From: Neorhizobium sp. UBA7851
GTDB lineage: Bacteria > Pseudomonadota > Alphaproteobacteria > Rhizobiales > Rhizobiaceae
NCBI GenBank assembly: GCA_002500765.1
Contig: DLSX01000225.1
Span: 416-48,865, forward strand
Reading direction: 5' to 3'
Length of the DNA: 48,450 bases
Of the stretch, positions 41,597-48,450 are shown in pieces. Below the pieces are notes generated by a model. The model had not been told where the DNA came from. It saw nothing but the letters and a program-made list of their open reading frames with translations, and did no database searches. Every line of letters starts with the position of its first letter. Position 1 is the first letter of the stretch. The translations under genes were made by a program, and so were the position numbers.

Positions 41597-42563
41597 CCCC
41601 GCCCGTCGATCCGCAGGCTCCCCCTTCGCTGCGCTTGCGGTGCTTTCCTGCCTGGCACTCATCGCGATATTGGCTTTTATGATGATCGGTGCGCGGGGCA
41701 GCTGGAGTTTCATCATCTCGTTCCGCGGGGCCAAGCTTGCAGCGCTTGTGCTGGTGGCCTTCGCCATTGCAGTCTCCACCGTGCTGTTCCAGACGGTGAC
41801 CAATAACCGAATCCTCACGCCGTCGATCATGGGTTTCGATGCGCTCTATGTCCTGCTTCAGACGGTAATGGTGTTCACGCTCGGCTCTGCGGCAGTATCG
41901 GCGATCGATCCGAGGCTTATGTTCGCCGTCGAGATCGTGGTCATGGTGTTCTTCTCTCTGATCCTTTACCGCTTCCTGTTTTCCGGTTCGGTGCGCGGCC
42001 TGCACCTGTTGATGTTGATCGGCATCATCTTCGGCGTCCTGTTTCGCAGCCTGGCCGGGTTTCTCCAGCGCGTCATCGATCCGAATGAGTTCGTCGTCCT
42101 GCAGGACCGGCTGTTTGCCAGTTTCAACACCGTGGATGCAAGCCTGCTAGGCGTGTCCGGTCTGCTGATCGGCTGCGTCTGCATCGCTGCCTGGCGGATC
42201 TTTCATGTCTTGGACGTGATGTCCCTCGGCAGGGAGACGGCTATCATGCTCGGCGTCGACCATGGGAGAATGACACTGGCGATATTGGTCATAGTGACCA
42301 TCCTCGTGTCCATATCCACCGCACTCGTCGGCCCGGTCACCTTCTTCGGCTTGCTCGTCGCCAATCTCGCCTATCTCATCGTTCCATCGAGTAGGCATCG
42401 CCATGTGCTTCCAGCGGCAGTGCTCATCTCCGTCATCTGCCTCGTCGGAGGACAAACCGTGTTGGAGCGGCTGCTCGCATTCGATACGGCGCTCTCCATT
42501 GTGATCGAGTTTGCCGGCGGCCTGTTCTTCATTCTGTTCATCCTCAGAGGGGCCGCGCGTTGA
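41586..42563 (+). CDS. Siderophore ABC transporter permease (FatC type)
   Basis: A 325-residue FecCD-family permease partner of the preceding gene. The ATG at 41586 lies inside the end of the first permease gene (11-bp overlap). Features are T-N-N-R-I-L-T-P-S-I-M-G-F in place of the first permease's R-N-K-F-V-E-P motif, and G-P-V-T-F-F-G-L-L-V. The stop overlaps the TTG start of the ATPase gene by 4 bp. Confidence 0.88.
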   Translation: MSDNPARRSAGSPFAALAVLSCLALIAILAFMMIGARGSWSFIISFRGAKLAALVLVAFAIAVSTVLFQTVTNNRILTPSIMGFDALYVLLQTVMVFTLGSAAVSAIDPRLMFAVEIVVMVFFSLILYRFLFSGSVRGLHLLMLIGIIFGVLFRSLAGFLQRVIDPNEFVVLQDRLFASFNTVDASLLGVSGLLIGCVCIAAWRIFHVLDVMSLGRETAIMLGVDHGRMTLAILVIVTILVSISTALVGPVTFFGLLVANLAYLIVPSSRHRHVLPAAVLISVICLVGGQTVLERLLAFDTALSIVIEFAGGLFFILFILRGAAR

Positions 42564-43318
42564 TCGATATTTCAAACGTCTCCAAATCCTATGGCGAAAC
42601 CCTGGTGGTAGATGAGGTGACATTGAGCCTTCCGAAGGGCGGACTGACATCGATCATCGGCGCCAACGGAGCAGGGAAGTCGACGCTGCTTTCGATGATC
42701 GCGAGACTGCTTTCGGTGGACAATGGATCAATCCGCGTCGACGGTCTCGATGTGGCATCGACACCGGGCGATGTTCTTGCAAAGCGCCTGTCAATGTTGC
42801 GTCAGGACAACCATATGTCGGCGCGGCTTACGGTGCGCGATCTCGTCGCCTTCGGCCGTTATCCGTACAGCAAGGGCAGGCTCACTGCGGACGATGCCAC
42901 GCACATCAGTCGAGCTCTCGACTATCTCGGGCTGGAGGCATTGGCCGAGCGGTTTCTTGATGAATTGTCCGGTGGTCAGCGCCAGCGCGCTCATGTTGCG
43001 ATGGTGCTCTGCCAGAACACCGACTACATGCTGTTCGACGAGCCGCTGAACAATCTCGACATCAGACACGCCGTATCGATGATGAAGATGATGCGGCAGG
43101 CGGCCAGCGACCTCGCTAAAACCGCCGTCGTGGTGCTCCACGATATCAATTTTGCGTCCTGCTATTCGGACACCATCGTCGCCATGCGCGACGGGAAGGT
43201 GCTGCTGCAGGGAACGCCGGAGGAAGTTATCCGGCCAGAGATACTGAAATCGATCTATGACTGCGATTTCGAGGTGCAGGAAATCGAGGGCAGACGCATC
43301 GCGGTCTATTACAATTGA
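42560..43318 (+). CDS. Siderophore ABC transporter ATP-binding protein (FatE type)
   Basis: A 252-residue ATPase with a TTG start overlapping the permease stop. Walker A G-A-N-G-A-G-K-S-T spans residues 34-42, followed by the signature L-S-G-G-Q-R-Q-R, Walker B Y-M-L-F-D-E-P and H-loop V-L-H-D-I-N-F-A-S-C-Y-S, the latter typical for FepC/CeuD-type iron ATPases. It completes the transporter, which would import the ligand delivered by the TonB receptor. Confidence 0.9.
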   Translation: MIDISNVSKSYGETLVVDEVTLSLPKGGLTSIIGANGAGKSTLLSMIARLLSVDNGSIRVDGLDVASTPGDVLAKRLSMLRQDNHMSARLTVRDLVAFGRYPYSKGRLTADDATHISRALDYLGLEALAERFLDELSGGQRQRAHVAMVLCQNTDYMLFDEPLNNLDIRHAVSMMKMMRQAASDLAKTAVVVLHDINFASCYSDTIVAMRDGKVLLQGTPEEVIRPEILKSIYDCDFEVQEIEGRRIAVYYN

Positions 43319-43526
43319 TGGCGAAAATAGGTGGCGGTCCGAGCCGCCGGTTGCCATCGCGCTCACGGCTTTGCATCTATATAGTCTTCAAGTCGGCCTG
43401 CCGGCTGGCAAGGGTCATCGGTCACAATACAATCTTCGTGGAAGATCGCGATCCGCTTGCCCGCGGTTTTCAAATCGTGTGACCTGTTGCAATATCATGC
43501 AGAGAACAGGCAAGGGGAATTGTCGC

Positions 43527-44537
43527 ATGCGGCCGGAACAACATAAGCAATGCGATCTCGCTCGATCCGCGAAGCCGTTGAAAGTTGGCTTCGTTCTGGC
43601 GCGCTCTTTCACATTGTCGGCCTTTGCCCTCTTCGTCGATACGCTTCGGCTCGCCAGCGATCAGAAAGATCGATCGGGGCGGGTCCTGGCTGATTGGCAG
43701 GTTCTCGGAAGCACCAGGCACCTGGTAACGTCGAGTTGCGGCGTGCAGGTCGCTCCGACAACGGATTTTATCGATCCGGCCCGTTTCGACTACATCGTCG
43801 TCGTCGGCGGTCTTTTGTCCGTGTCGCAGCCTGTCGACAATGAAACGATCTCCTATCTCAGGCAAGCGGCGGCGAAGCGTGTGCCGCTTATCGGAGTGTG
43901 CACCGGATCCTTCATCCTTGCCGAGGCGGGTCTCATGATCAACCACGAGAGCTGCGTAAGCTGGCTTCACCACCAGGATTTTCGCGAACGTTTTCCTGAC
44001 TTGCGGGTTCGCTCCGACAGGCTCTTCCATCTCGATGGTCAGCGGGGATCTTGCGCTGGCGGCAGCAGTTCCGCCGACCTTGCGAACGTTCTTGTTCGGC
44101 GTCACATCGGTCGCGACGCCGCCAGAAATGCGCTTGAAGTTCTTCAGATCGACCAGGCGAGGTCCGCCACCCACAGCCAGGCCCGCCGCCCGATCGTGAT
44201 CGACGCCAAGGATCCGCGGATCGCTTCCGTGCTCATTACCATGGAGCAGAATCTCGAAGGCGATATCTCGCTCGAGGGACTGGCAAGATCGGTCGGGCTT
44301 TCCCGGCGGCAGCTTGAGCGCCTGTTCGAGGAGCAGACGGGCCTGTCGCCAGGCGCGGCGTATCGCAGGATACGGCTCGAACGGGCAAAGGAGCTTCTGC
44401 AGAACACCAACCGGGCCGTCGTCGATATCGCTTTCGACGTCGGTTATTCGAGCGCCTCGCATTTTACCAAGGCCTTCAGGCTGGCATTTGGCAACACGCC
44501 GCTCAGCGTGAGGAGTAGCCAGCCGGAGCTGCATTGA
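43527..44537 (+). CDS. GlxA-family AraC transcriptional regulator
   Basis: A 336-residue regulator with an N-terminal DJ-1/PfpI-like domain (residues 15-190), keeping a cysteine at the nucleophile-elbow position (I-G-V-C-T-G-S-F). Its C-terminal double helix-turn-helix of the AraC/XylS type spans 230-330, with L-S-R-R-Q-L-E-R-L-F and the D-V-G-Y-S-S-A-S-H-F-T-K-A-F signature. ATG 43527 was chosen with AAGGGGA upstream; ATG 43497 is an alternative. It lies 208 bp after the siderophore ATPase gene and may control it, or amino-acid-derivative metabolism as other GlxA members do. Confidence 0.85.
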   Translation: MRPEQHKQCDLARSAKPLKVGFVLARSFTLSAFALFVDTLRLASDQKDRSGRVLADWQVLGSTRHLVTSSCGVQVAPTTDFIDPARFDYIVVVGGLLSVSQPVDNETISYLRQAAAKRVPLIGVCTGSFILAEAGLMINHESCVSWLHHQDFRERFPDLRVRSDRLFHLDGQRGSCAGGSSSADLANVLVRRHIGRDAARNALEVLQIDQARSATHSQARRPIVIDAKDPRIASVLITMEQNLEGDISLEGLARSVGLSRRQLERLFEEQTGLSPGAAYRRIRLERAKELLQNTNRAVVDIAFDVGYSSASHFTKAFRLAFGNTPLSVRSSQPELH

Positions 44538-44725
44538 TCCTTCCGCCTTCAATGGGCTCCCGCGTCTGGCGAGGGCGGTTCCGTTTAGCTGCACGAAGAG
44601 CCTAGTTCGCCAAACAAGTCGCACGGTTGCGTCATTCCGGGCGCGCCGCCCATGTGTGCTCGAAAACGGCACTTCCAGATCAATGCTGCTGCTGATGTGC
44701 CATCCGCGTCATATCGCCTTCCGCA

Positions 44726-44742
44726 CCTCTAGTGGCTAGAGG
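44726..44742 (+). promoter_or_regulatory. MerR-type metal-responsive operator
   Basis: CCTCTAG-TGG-CTAGAGG is a perfect 7+3+7 dyad of the kind placed between the -35 and -10 of promoters controlled by ZntR/CadR/PbrR-like regulators. A ribosome site and an ATG (44780) follow, opening only a 13-codon frame. A MerR gene lies 0.5 kb downstream. Nothing else recognisable was found in 44538-44725. Confidence 0.6.
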
Positions 44743-44779
44743 CCTTAGGCCTCCCTCAGATCAGAACGAGGATAGGTGC

Positions 44780-44821
44780 TATGGTTGAAACGCTTCGGAC
44801 AAGATTCCGGGTCGAAGCCTA
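44780..44821 (+). pseudogene. 13-codon remnant of a metal-regulated gene
   Basis: The frame M-V-E-T-L-R-T-R-F-R-V-E-A-stop lies directly downstream of the MerR-type operator with a G-A-G-G-A-T-A-G-G ribosome-site-like run. T-R-F-R-V-E resembles the first residues before the metal-binding domain of ZntA/CadA-type P-type ATPases; the remainder of any such gene is missing. The assignment is tentative because the fragment is short. Confidence 0.3.
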
Positions 44822-44882
44822 GCCGACGATTGCATGCTCATAAAGGATCGAAGCGCCCAGTCCCATCAAGACAAGGTCTGCT

Positions 44883-45194
44883 ATGGAAGGGTTCCTCGAT
44901 ATCCGGTTGGCGCCCTGGCTTCGGCGCCTGATCACACGAGCGATCGCCATCGTACCGGCCGCCGGCGTGACCATCGCTTTCGGGGATAGCGGGACCGCTC
45001 AGCTTCTGATCCTGACGCAGGTGGTTCTGAGCCTTCAGCTCTCGTTTGCCGTATTCCCTTTGGTCATGTTCACGTCGGACAAGGCAAAAATGGGAGATCT
45101 CAAGGCGCCTGCGTGGCTTACAGGGTTTGCCTGGTTCATCGCGATCATAATCGCGCTCCTGAACATTAAATTATTGACGGATGTCGTCTCGTAG
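44883..45194 (+). pseudogene. mntH: Nramp-family Mn/divalent-metal transporter MntH, C-terminal remnant
   Basis: 103 codons starting M-E-G-F-L-D-I-R-L and including T-A-Q-L-L-I-L-T-Q-V-V-L-S-L-Q-L and P-L-V-M-F-T-S-D, the last two or three helices of an MntH/NRAMP transporter (normally 430-460 residues). Upstream codons do not continue the homology, so the 5' three quarters are deleted. It may still be translated from the ATG at 44883 but should not transport metal. Confidence 0.75.
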
Positions 45195-45213
45195 GAGAGG
45201 CGCATCCAATTCA

Positions 45214-45630
45214 TCAGTCGTGGTCGGTGGCGCACAGATCATGGTTTGCCAGGGCGCGAATGACATAGCAGTCGCGAACCTGGTTGGAGTGGCAGTGCGT
45301 CGAGATTCTCTCGAGCTCGGCTTCAAGCTTCTTCAGCCGATTGATCTTCCGGCGCACCGTGACAAGCTGTTCGGCGGCGATACGATCGGCCTCCGCGCAT
45401 GGCTTCTCGGGATGCTGGCTCAAGTCAATGAGTTCCCGGATCGCCTCGATCGTCAGCCCGAGATCACGGGCATGCCTTATGAAGGACAGACGTTCCTGCT
45501 CCGTTTTCGAGTAGCGTCGCTGATTTCCTTCGGATCGTTCCGGAGGGGCAAGCAGGCCCATCTGCTCATAATAACGGATCGTGGGGACCTTGACCCCGGT
45601 GGTCTTCGAAAGATCACCGATCGTCAGCAT
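45214..45630 (-). CDS. MerR-family heavy-metal-responsive regulator
   Basis: A 138-residue protein. The N-terminal winged helix (residues 1-70) has V-P-T-I-R-Y-Y-E-Q-M-G-L-L. A dimerisation helix follows, and cysteines sit at C78 (K-P-C-A-E-A-D), C113 and C121 (T-H-C-H-S-N-Q-V-R-D-C), plus C133. Cys at the 78 position plus the C113/C121 pair is the pattern of divalent-metal sensors (ZntR/CadR/PbrR). CueR-type Cu+ sensors lack the first Cys. ATG 45630 with GGAGAGG upstream is preferred over a start at 45654. It is divergent from the PCuAC-like gene. Confidence 0.88.
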   Translation of the reverse strand: MLTIGDLSKTTGVKVPTIRYYEQMGLLAPPERSEGNQRRYSKTEQERLSFIRHARDLGLTIEAIRELIDLSQHPEKPCAEADRIAAEQLVTVRRKINRLKKLEAELERISTHCHSNQVRDCYVIRALANHDLCATDHD

Positions 45631-45748
45631 GAAGCCTCTCCATGGCAGTCTCAAATCCTGCCACCAATAACGTCGTCCTCACGCAAATCTGAGCCCACTT
45701 TGAGCGGAACGGCAGGTATTGCTGCATCCTGCAATGTGAGGATTCCCG

Positions 45749-46264
45749 ATGCCAGATCAAGTCACGAGATCGCGTTTGACATATTATGTCCTCGCCCTGC
45801 TTGCGATCTATCCGTTGAACGCTTCAGCCACCGGTTCGGCGGCGCTCCATCTGAAGGATTACGATGACGTCGTGGTGGAGCACGCCGAACTCGTTCCTTC
45901 CGAAAACGGCGTGCCCGACCTTGCTTATCTGACGATTTATAACGGGTCGGAGAAGGACATGGCGATTACGAGCATTTCCGTCGAGGGCTACGCATCCGCG
46001 ACCCTGATGCAGAAAAACGCAGGCATTCAGGAGTTTGAAAGAACCGCCCTTGATGAAACCTACCTGATCATCCCAAGTCGAGCGGAACTCGATATGGGAC
46101 GAGACACCATGTTTGTCGCCCTGAGACGGTCTGGCCGCCTTGCGAGAGCCCTTGATCTGACGATCACGTTCGAGGATGGGACGATGCATGCTGTACCGCT
46201 CAGCGTGCTTTCCCCCGGTGTGGCTGAAACCAGCCACCACCACGCGGCAGCCGCGCTCGAATAG
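45749..46264 (+). CDS. PCu(A)C-like periplasmic protein with degenerate copper motif
   Basis: A 171-residue exported protein (hydrophobic segment at residues 11-26, cleavage near N-A-S-A). The beta-sandwich order resembles periplasmic copper chaperones: L-T-I-Y-N-G-S-E in the first strand pair, I-P-S-R-A-E-L, and a late I-T-F-E-D-G-T strand. The usual H-M ... H-x-M copper ligands are not present at the expected points (only isolated Met residues); the C-terminus is His-rich (S-H-H-H). Metal binding is therefore uncertain. Confidence 0.65.
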   Translation: MPDQVTRSRLTYYVLALLAIYPLNASATGSAALHLKDYDDVVVEHAELVPSENGVPDLAYLTIYNGSEKDMAITSISVEGYASATLMQKNAGIQEFERTALDETYLIIPSRAELDMGRDTMFVALRRSGRLARALDLTITFEDGTMHAVPLSVLSPGVAETSHHHAAAALE

Positions 46265-46274
46265 ATCAGGTCTC

Positions 46275-46880
46275 CTAGCGGATCCCGCCCACAGCCATGG
46301 TATCTCTGCCGTCGTTGATCTTGACCCATTTGCCGGGATCGCCGGAGTCCTGGCGCTTCAAATAGGTATATTCAGTCTTCGACCAGTCCCGGATCTCGCC
46401 CCGCAGGTTGTCGAGAACGAAGTCTCCCTTGTCCGTGCGCACGACGAGGACGGCATGTCCTTCACCGCTCGGCTGCAAGACGACCGCGATGAGCAGATTG
46501 GCGGGTGAAAGCCCCTGTTTGATGAGCAGCCGGCGCTTCTGCAGCACATAGTCCTCGCAGTCGGCGGCGGTCGTCGGATAGGCCCAGTATTCCTCGACGC
46601 CGTAGATTTCGATATCCTTCTGCGCCGGGATGAGGTTGACCTGATAGTTCACCTGGACAAGGGCATCCCAGATGTTCTGGGTGAGCGCAAGCGGACCGGC
46701 ATCCTTTGCGTTTGGCCGGCACTCGCTCGCGTATCGCTGACAGAACTCGTAATGGCCAATCGGTTGCGATGTCCTGGCGCCGATCGGCATACCGCCTGCC
46801 GGAGTGGCGTCGGCACTCGGAACCAGGCTCACGGACATCGCGGCGCTCGCGATGATAGCCAGCAGAAACTTCATGGTCAT
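46275..46880 (-). CDS. Bacterial transglutaminase-like cysteine proteinase (BTLCP)
   Basis: A 201-residue exported protein with a signal peptide (residues 1-26, A-D-A). The catalytic triad of the family is visible: Cys in T-A-A-D-C-E-D-Y, His in G-E-G-H-A-V-L and Asp in F-V-L-D-N-L. An early C-x-R-Y-x-S-E-C pair is also typical. Members act as periplasmic proteases; LapG is the known example but this is a shorter, different subgroup. It converges on the PCuAC-like gene with a 10-bp gap. Confidence 0.85.
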   Translation of the reverse strand: MTMKFLLAIIASAAMSVSLVPSADATPAGGMPIGARTSQPIGHYEFCQRYASECRPNAKDAGPLALTQNIWDALVQVNYQVNLIPAQKDIEIYGVEEYWAYPTTAADCEDYVLQKRRLLIKQGLSPANLLIAVVLQPSGEGHAVLVVRTDKGDFVLDNLRGEIRDWSKTEYTYLKRQDSGDPGKWVKINDGRDTMAVGGIR

Positions 46881-46991
46881 TCGTCGTCCCCTGTGTCTTG
46901 GGGGGACTTATGACGAGGACTTCAGCACATCGTCCGAAGAAATTCGGTGCAATTTTATCGGTCGCGGCTTCTTTCTCGGAGTGCCGTTCAA

Positions 46992-47258
46992 CTATTCGAG
47001 AGGGCTGGCTGAGGCGTGACCTGCAACAGCTTTCTCGCGGTTCCTCTGCCATTGCCAGTCCCGGAAGCGCAAAAAGAACTCGATGCCGAACAGCGTGCCG
47101 AAGAAGAGTGAGGCCAACAGGCCGACTGTCGCTTCCACCATGTCGTGACCACTGATCCAGCAAACCAGCTCGAAGGACAGCTTCACCAGAGCAAAGCCGA
47201 CCGCTGCGAAGAATGCGATCCAAAACACGGCTTTGACAAGGCGCTTCCAGGTGCTCAT
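46992..47258 (-). CDS. Small inner-membrane protein of unknown function
   Basis: An 88-residue protein with two hydrophobic segments (residues 8-33 and 42-62) and a basic, tryptophan-rich cytoplasmic tail (R-F-R-D-W-Q-W-Q-R-N-R). The ATG is at 47258. I do not recognise the family. It is divergent from the CDF exporter gene, 118 bp away, in the metal-resistance cluster. Confidence 0.55.
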   Translation of the reverse strand: MSTWKRLVKAVFWIAFFAAVGFALVKLSFELVCWISGHDMVEATVGLLASLFFGTLFGIEFFLRFRDWQWQRNREKAVAGHASASPLE

Positions 47259-47375
47259 GCGAAAAGCCTAGCGCTGCTTGCGGTGACAAGAAAATCAAGT
47301 CTTGTTGTCTTGGCAACGTGCCGCGCACGCGGACCACGCTATATCGTTATTTCCCTGCAACGCCTGGAGGCCGCC

Positions 47376-48290
47376 TTGTCCGATACCCATCATCACGGCG
47401 CTCATGCCCACGACCATACGGCTGGCGCCAGTTCCAGAATGCTCGCCTGCGCACTCGCATTGACCGGAGCCTTCCTCATCGCGGAGGTTGTCGCGGGCAT
47501 CTATTTCAACAGCCTGGCGCTGCTGTCGGACGCCGCGCACATGATGACGGACGTGGTGGCGCTCGCGATTGCGCTCATGGCGGTAAGGTTCGGCCGCAAG
47601 CCGGCCGATGAGCGGCGAACATTCGGCTACAAGCGCTTCGAGGTGCTTGCGGCGGCATTCAATGCCATCCTGCTCTTTCTCGTCGCCATCTATGTCTTCG
47701 TCGAGGCAATCGACCGCTTCCGAAATCCGGAGCCAACCGGCTCGACCGGAATGTTCATCGTGGCGGTGCTGGGATTGCTGGTCAACTTCGCGTCGATGAA
47801 AATGCTTGCTGCCGGCCGCGACGAGAGCTTCAACGTCAAGGGCGCCTATCTCGAGGTCTGGGCTGACATGCTCGGCTCCGTCGGGGTGATCCTCGGCGCG
47901 GTCGCCATCTCTCTCACCGGCTGGACCTGGGTCGATCCGCTGGTTGCCGTGATCATCGCGGTCTGGGTGCTTCCGCGCACATGGATCCTGTTGCGAGATA
48001 CGACGAACGTTCTGCTCGAAGGCGTGCCCGGCAACCTGAAACTCGACGACGTGCGACGTGCAATCACCGAAATATCAGGAGTGCTCAGCGTCCACGACCT
48101 TCATCTCTGGTCGATGTCGGGAGACGAAGCAAGCTTGACGGCACACCTGGTGCTCGGTGAAGACGCCGATCCGATCGAGCTGCGCCAAATGGTAGAAGAA
48201 CTGCTCGCGGAGCAGTTTGACATCAGGCACACGACCATTCAGGTCGAGAGAGAGGGCGAAACCCACGAGGGACAGGCCGTCCATGATTGA
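47376..48290 (+). CDS. Cation diffusion facilitator (CDF) heavy-metal exporter, CzcD/ZitB-like
   Basis: A 304-residue protein with a histidine-rich N-terminus (H-H-H-G-A-H-A-H-D-H), six transmembrane helices and a cytoplasmic domain from about residue 215. The metal-site motif in helix 2 is H-M-M-T-D; the helix 5 motif is E-x-x-x-D (E-V-W-A-D) where many zinc exporters have H/D-x-x-x-D. The start is TTG at 47376, chosen because GGAGG lies 5 bases upstream. Likely Zn/Cd/Co efflux, under the nearby MerR regulator. Confidence 0.88.
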   Translation: MSDTHHHGAHAHDHTAGASSRMLACALALTGAFLIAEVVAGIYFNSLALLSDAAHMMTDVVALAIALMAVRFGRKPADERRTFGYKRFEVLAAAFNAILLFLVAIYVFVEAIDRFRNPEPTGSTGMFIVAVLGLLVNFASMKMLAAGRDESFNVKGAYLEVWADMLGSVGVILGAVAISLTGWTWVDPLVAVIIAVWVLPRTWILLRDTTNVLLEGVPGNLKLDDVRRAITEISGVLSVHDLHLWSMSGDEASLTAHLVLGEDADPIELRQMVEELLAEQFDIRHTTIQVEREGETHEGQAVHD

Positions 48291-48332
48291 GCGCGATTGA
48301 CGCGCTGCGGTCGTTCCTCGGGCGGTTCAAAG

Positions 48333-48450
48333 TCACGGATGAGCGACATTCGTCGCATCTTTCGCTGTCCGACCACTCACCAGAACAACAAGAAATGCAC
48401 CGCAGACGATCATCACGTCCGCCAGGTTGAAAGCCGGCCAAGACCATCCG
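48333..48450 (-). CDS. lspA: Lipoprotein signal peptidase LspA (partial, C-terminal end)
   Basis: The minus strand from the window edge reads W-S-W-P-A-F-N-L-A-D-V-M-I-V, the last conserved box of LspA with its catalytic Asp, then a hydrophobic helix and a stop at 48335-48333. The 5' part lies beyond the window. LspA genes commonly accompany CDF/P-type ATPase metal-resistance modules, which fits this location. Confidence 0.85.
   Translation of the reverse strand, partial: GWSWPAFNLADVMIVCGAFLVVLVSGRTAKDATNVAHP

Noticed and set aside
44820..44890. Minus-strand frame reading I-A-D-L-V-L-M-G-L-G considered as a second lspA remnant
   Set aside because: Only a faint resemblance over about 20 residues and no catalytic context; too short to support.
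1..48450. CRISPR arrays, rRNA or tRNA genes, and a tRNA-borne attachment site for the CO island
   Set aside because: I saw no regularly spaced repeats, no rRNA segments and no cloverleaf-like sequence at the island borders; an attachment site may lie outside the window or be absent.

Overview
The window looks like an alphaproteobacterial, probably Rhizobiaceae, replicon. The signs are GC-rich coding sequence, many GTG/TTG starts, tight ATGA/GTGA gene overlaps, Rhizobium/Agrobacterium-style ABC operons with ROK control, and a LysR-HTH/glycosyltransferase-3-like fusion of a type I associate with rhizobia. Taxonomy is an inference from gene content; no rRNA or tRNA gene was seen.

Layout. (1) 1-4683, plus strand: the end of an octopine/opine-dehydrogenase-family gene and a dppBCDF-type peptide/opine ABC transporter; 4.7-5.1 kb holds a decayed tripartite-tricarboxylate binding-protein gene. 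(2) 5286-13459: a ROK regulator divergent from an eight-part glycerophosphodiester module (ugpB, ugpA, ugpE, ugpC, two tandem GDPD paralogues and an inositol-monophosphatase-family gene), with a matching pair of operator-like sites in the divergent gap. (3) 13.7-16.45 kb: debris, namely vapB with a truncated vapC, a headless LysR gene, a NIPSNAP gene, an IS481-type transposase tail and a broken family-5 binding-protein gene. (4) 16508-35474, entirely minus strand: a 19-kb carbon-monoxide-to-hydrogen island. Read 5'->3' it is hypF, cooMKLXUH, hypA, cooFSCTJ, cooA, hupE, hypB, hypC, hypD, hypE. (5) 35.7-44.5 kb: TonB receptor, the LysR/GT3-like fusion, a siderophore-type ABC transporter (binding protein, two permeases, ATPase) and a GlxA-type AraC regulator. 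(6) 44.7-48.45 kb: a partly eroded heavy-metal region with a MerR-type operator, an mntH tail, a MerR regulator, a PCuAC-like protein, a transglutaminase-like protease, a CDF exporter and the end of lspA.

How region 4 works. The CooS Ni-CO dehydrogenase oxidises CO, CooF carries electrons to the membrane-bound energy-converting NiFe hydrogenase CooMKLXUH, and protons are reduced to H2 with ion pumping. CooC/CooT/CooJ supply nickel to CooS; HypA-F and HupE import nickel and build the NiFe(CN)2CO site of CooH. CooA, a heme CRP-family CO sensor, probably switches on two promoters. I find a CooA-like palindrome before hypA-cooFSCTJ (25567-25582) and a second before cooM (33071-33086), each 21 bp upstream of a -10-like hexamer, with a strong terminator hairpin between cooH and the internal promoter. 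Every C-, B- and D-cluster ligand of CooS and both cysteine pairs of CooH are present, so the system looks intact. A complete hydrogenogenic CO-oxidation island in a rhizobial setting, bordered by mobile-element debris, is the most notable content of the window.
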